DNA from: a virus
Length of the DNA: 28,082 nt
Virus record (IMG/VR): IMGVR_UViG_3300031237_000030
Coordinates: 1-28,082 of that record
Strand: one strand, 5' to 3'
Made by a program: the position numbers and the translations under genes. The notes beneath the pieces are model-generated. The model had not been told where the DNA came from, ran no database searches, and worked only from the letters and a program-made list of their open reading frames with translations. Of this stretch, positions 28,077 through 28,082 are shown piece after piece (position 1 is the stretch's first letter; every line of letters begins with the position of its first letter).

Positions 28077-28082
28077 TGGGTT

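Noticed and set aside
1-28082. CRISPR array, insertion sequence or transposase
   Set aside because: No regularly spaced repeats, no terminal inverted repeats with a transposase frame were seen.

Overview
The window is part of the genome of a tailed bacteriophage, most likely short-tailed (podovirus-like) and infecting a Gram-negative bacterium. The evidence is a contiguous rightward morphogenesis module with small and large terminase, a P22-like portal, scaffold, major capsid, head decoration, head-tail adaptor, a gp10-like DNA-stabilisation protein, internal virion proteins and a tail fibre. No tape-measure, sheath or tube genes are visible. Shine-Dalgarno sites are strong. Host-type promoters, a lipoprotein signal and a Tat-like signal point to a proteobacterial host. 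I cannot name the species. No integrase, lysis cassette or polymerase is visible.

Layout. Positions 1-4459 carry a leftward early/accessory block. In transcription order it has three small unknown genes, a 55-nt tRNA-like element, two conserved phage proteins, a TrfB/KorA-like repressor, a non-coding control region (2064-2556), a ribbon-helix-helix protein with a replication-protein tail, an unknown gene, a short C5-cytosine methyltransferase, and a GIY-YIG homing endonuclease cut by the window edge. Positions 4460-4662 form a divergent control region containing an almost perfect chromosomal-type parS site. Rightward genes begin with a TerS-like gene (4663), followed by a repeat-rich accessory zone (5077-6700) with very small genes. 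One of these joins a Tat-like N-terminus to a near copy of the capsid protein's N-terminal arm. From 6701 to 27279 runs the packaging, head, tail and ejection module, tightly packed with many 1-14 nt overlaps. A strong terminator follows the capsid/decoration pair (18717-18747). A leftward lipoprotein esterase-like gene with its own extended -10 promoter converges on the tail fibre gene and closes the window.

How it works together. The leftward operon probably controls early expression (two DNA-binding regulators), DNA modification and replication accessory functions. The rightward operon packages DNA (TerS/TerL into the portal), builds the head on a scaffold, adds decoration and neck proteins, loads internal ejection proteins and attaches the fibre. 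Secreted or exported products stand apart from the structural logic: the beta-helix protein (10944), the Tat-like capsid mimic (5601) and the lipoprotein (27310). They are the best candidates for host-directed functions.

Most notable: the Tat/capsid-mimic gene, a parS site in a phage control region next to plasmid-style regulators, a self-contained small-RNA unit (promoter plus terminator) antisense to the region downstream of the trfB-like gene, a tRNA-like element with no anticodon arm, and two consecutive genes whose only well-placed starts are AUA and AUU. All homology statements come from recognition of motifs; no database search was run.
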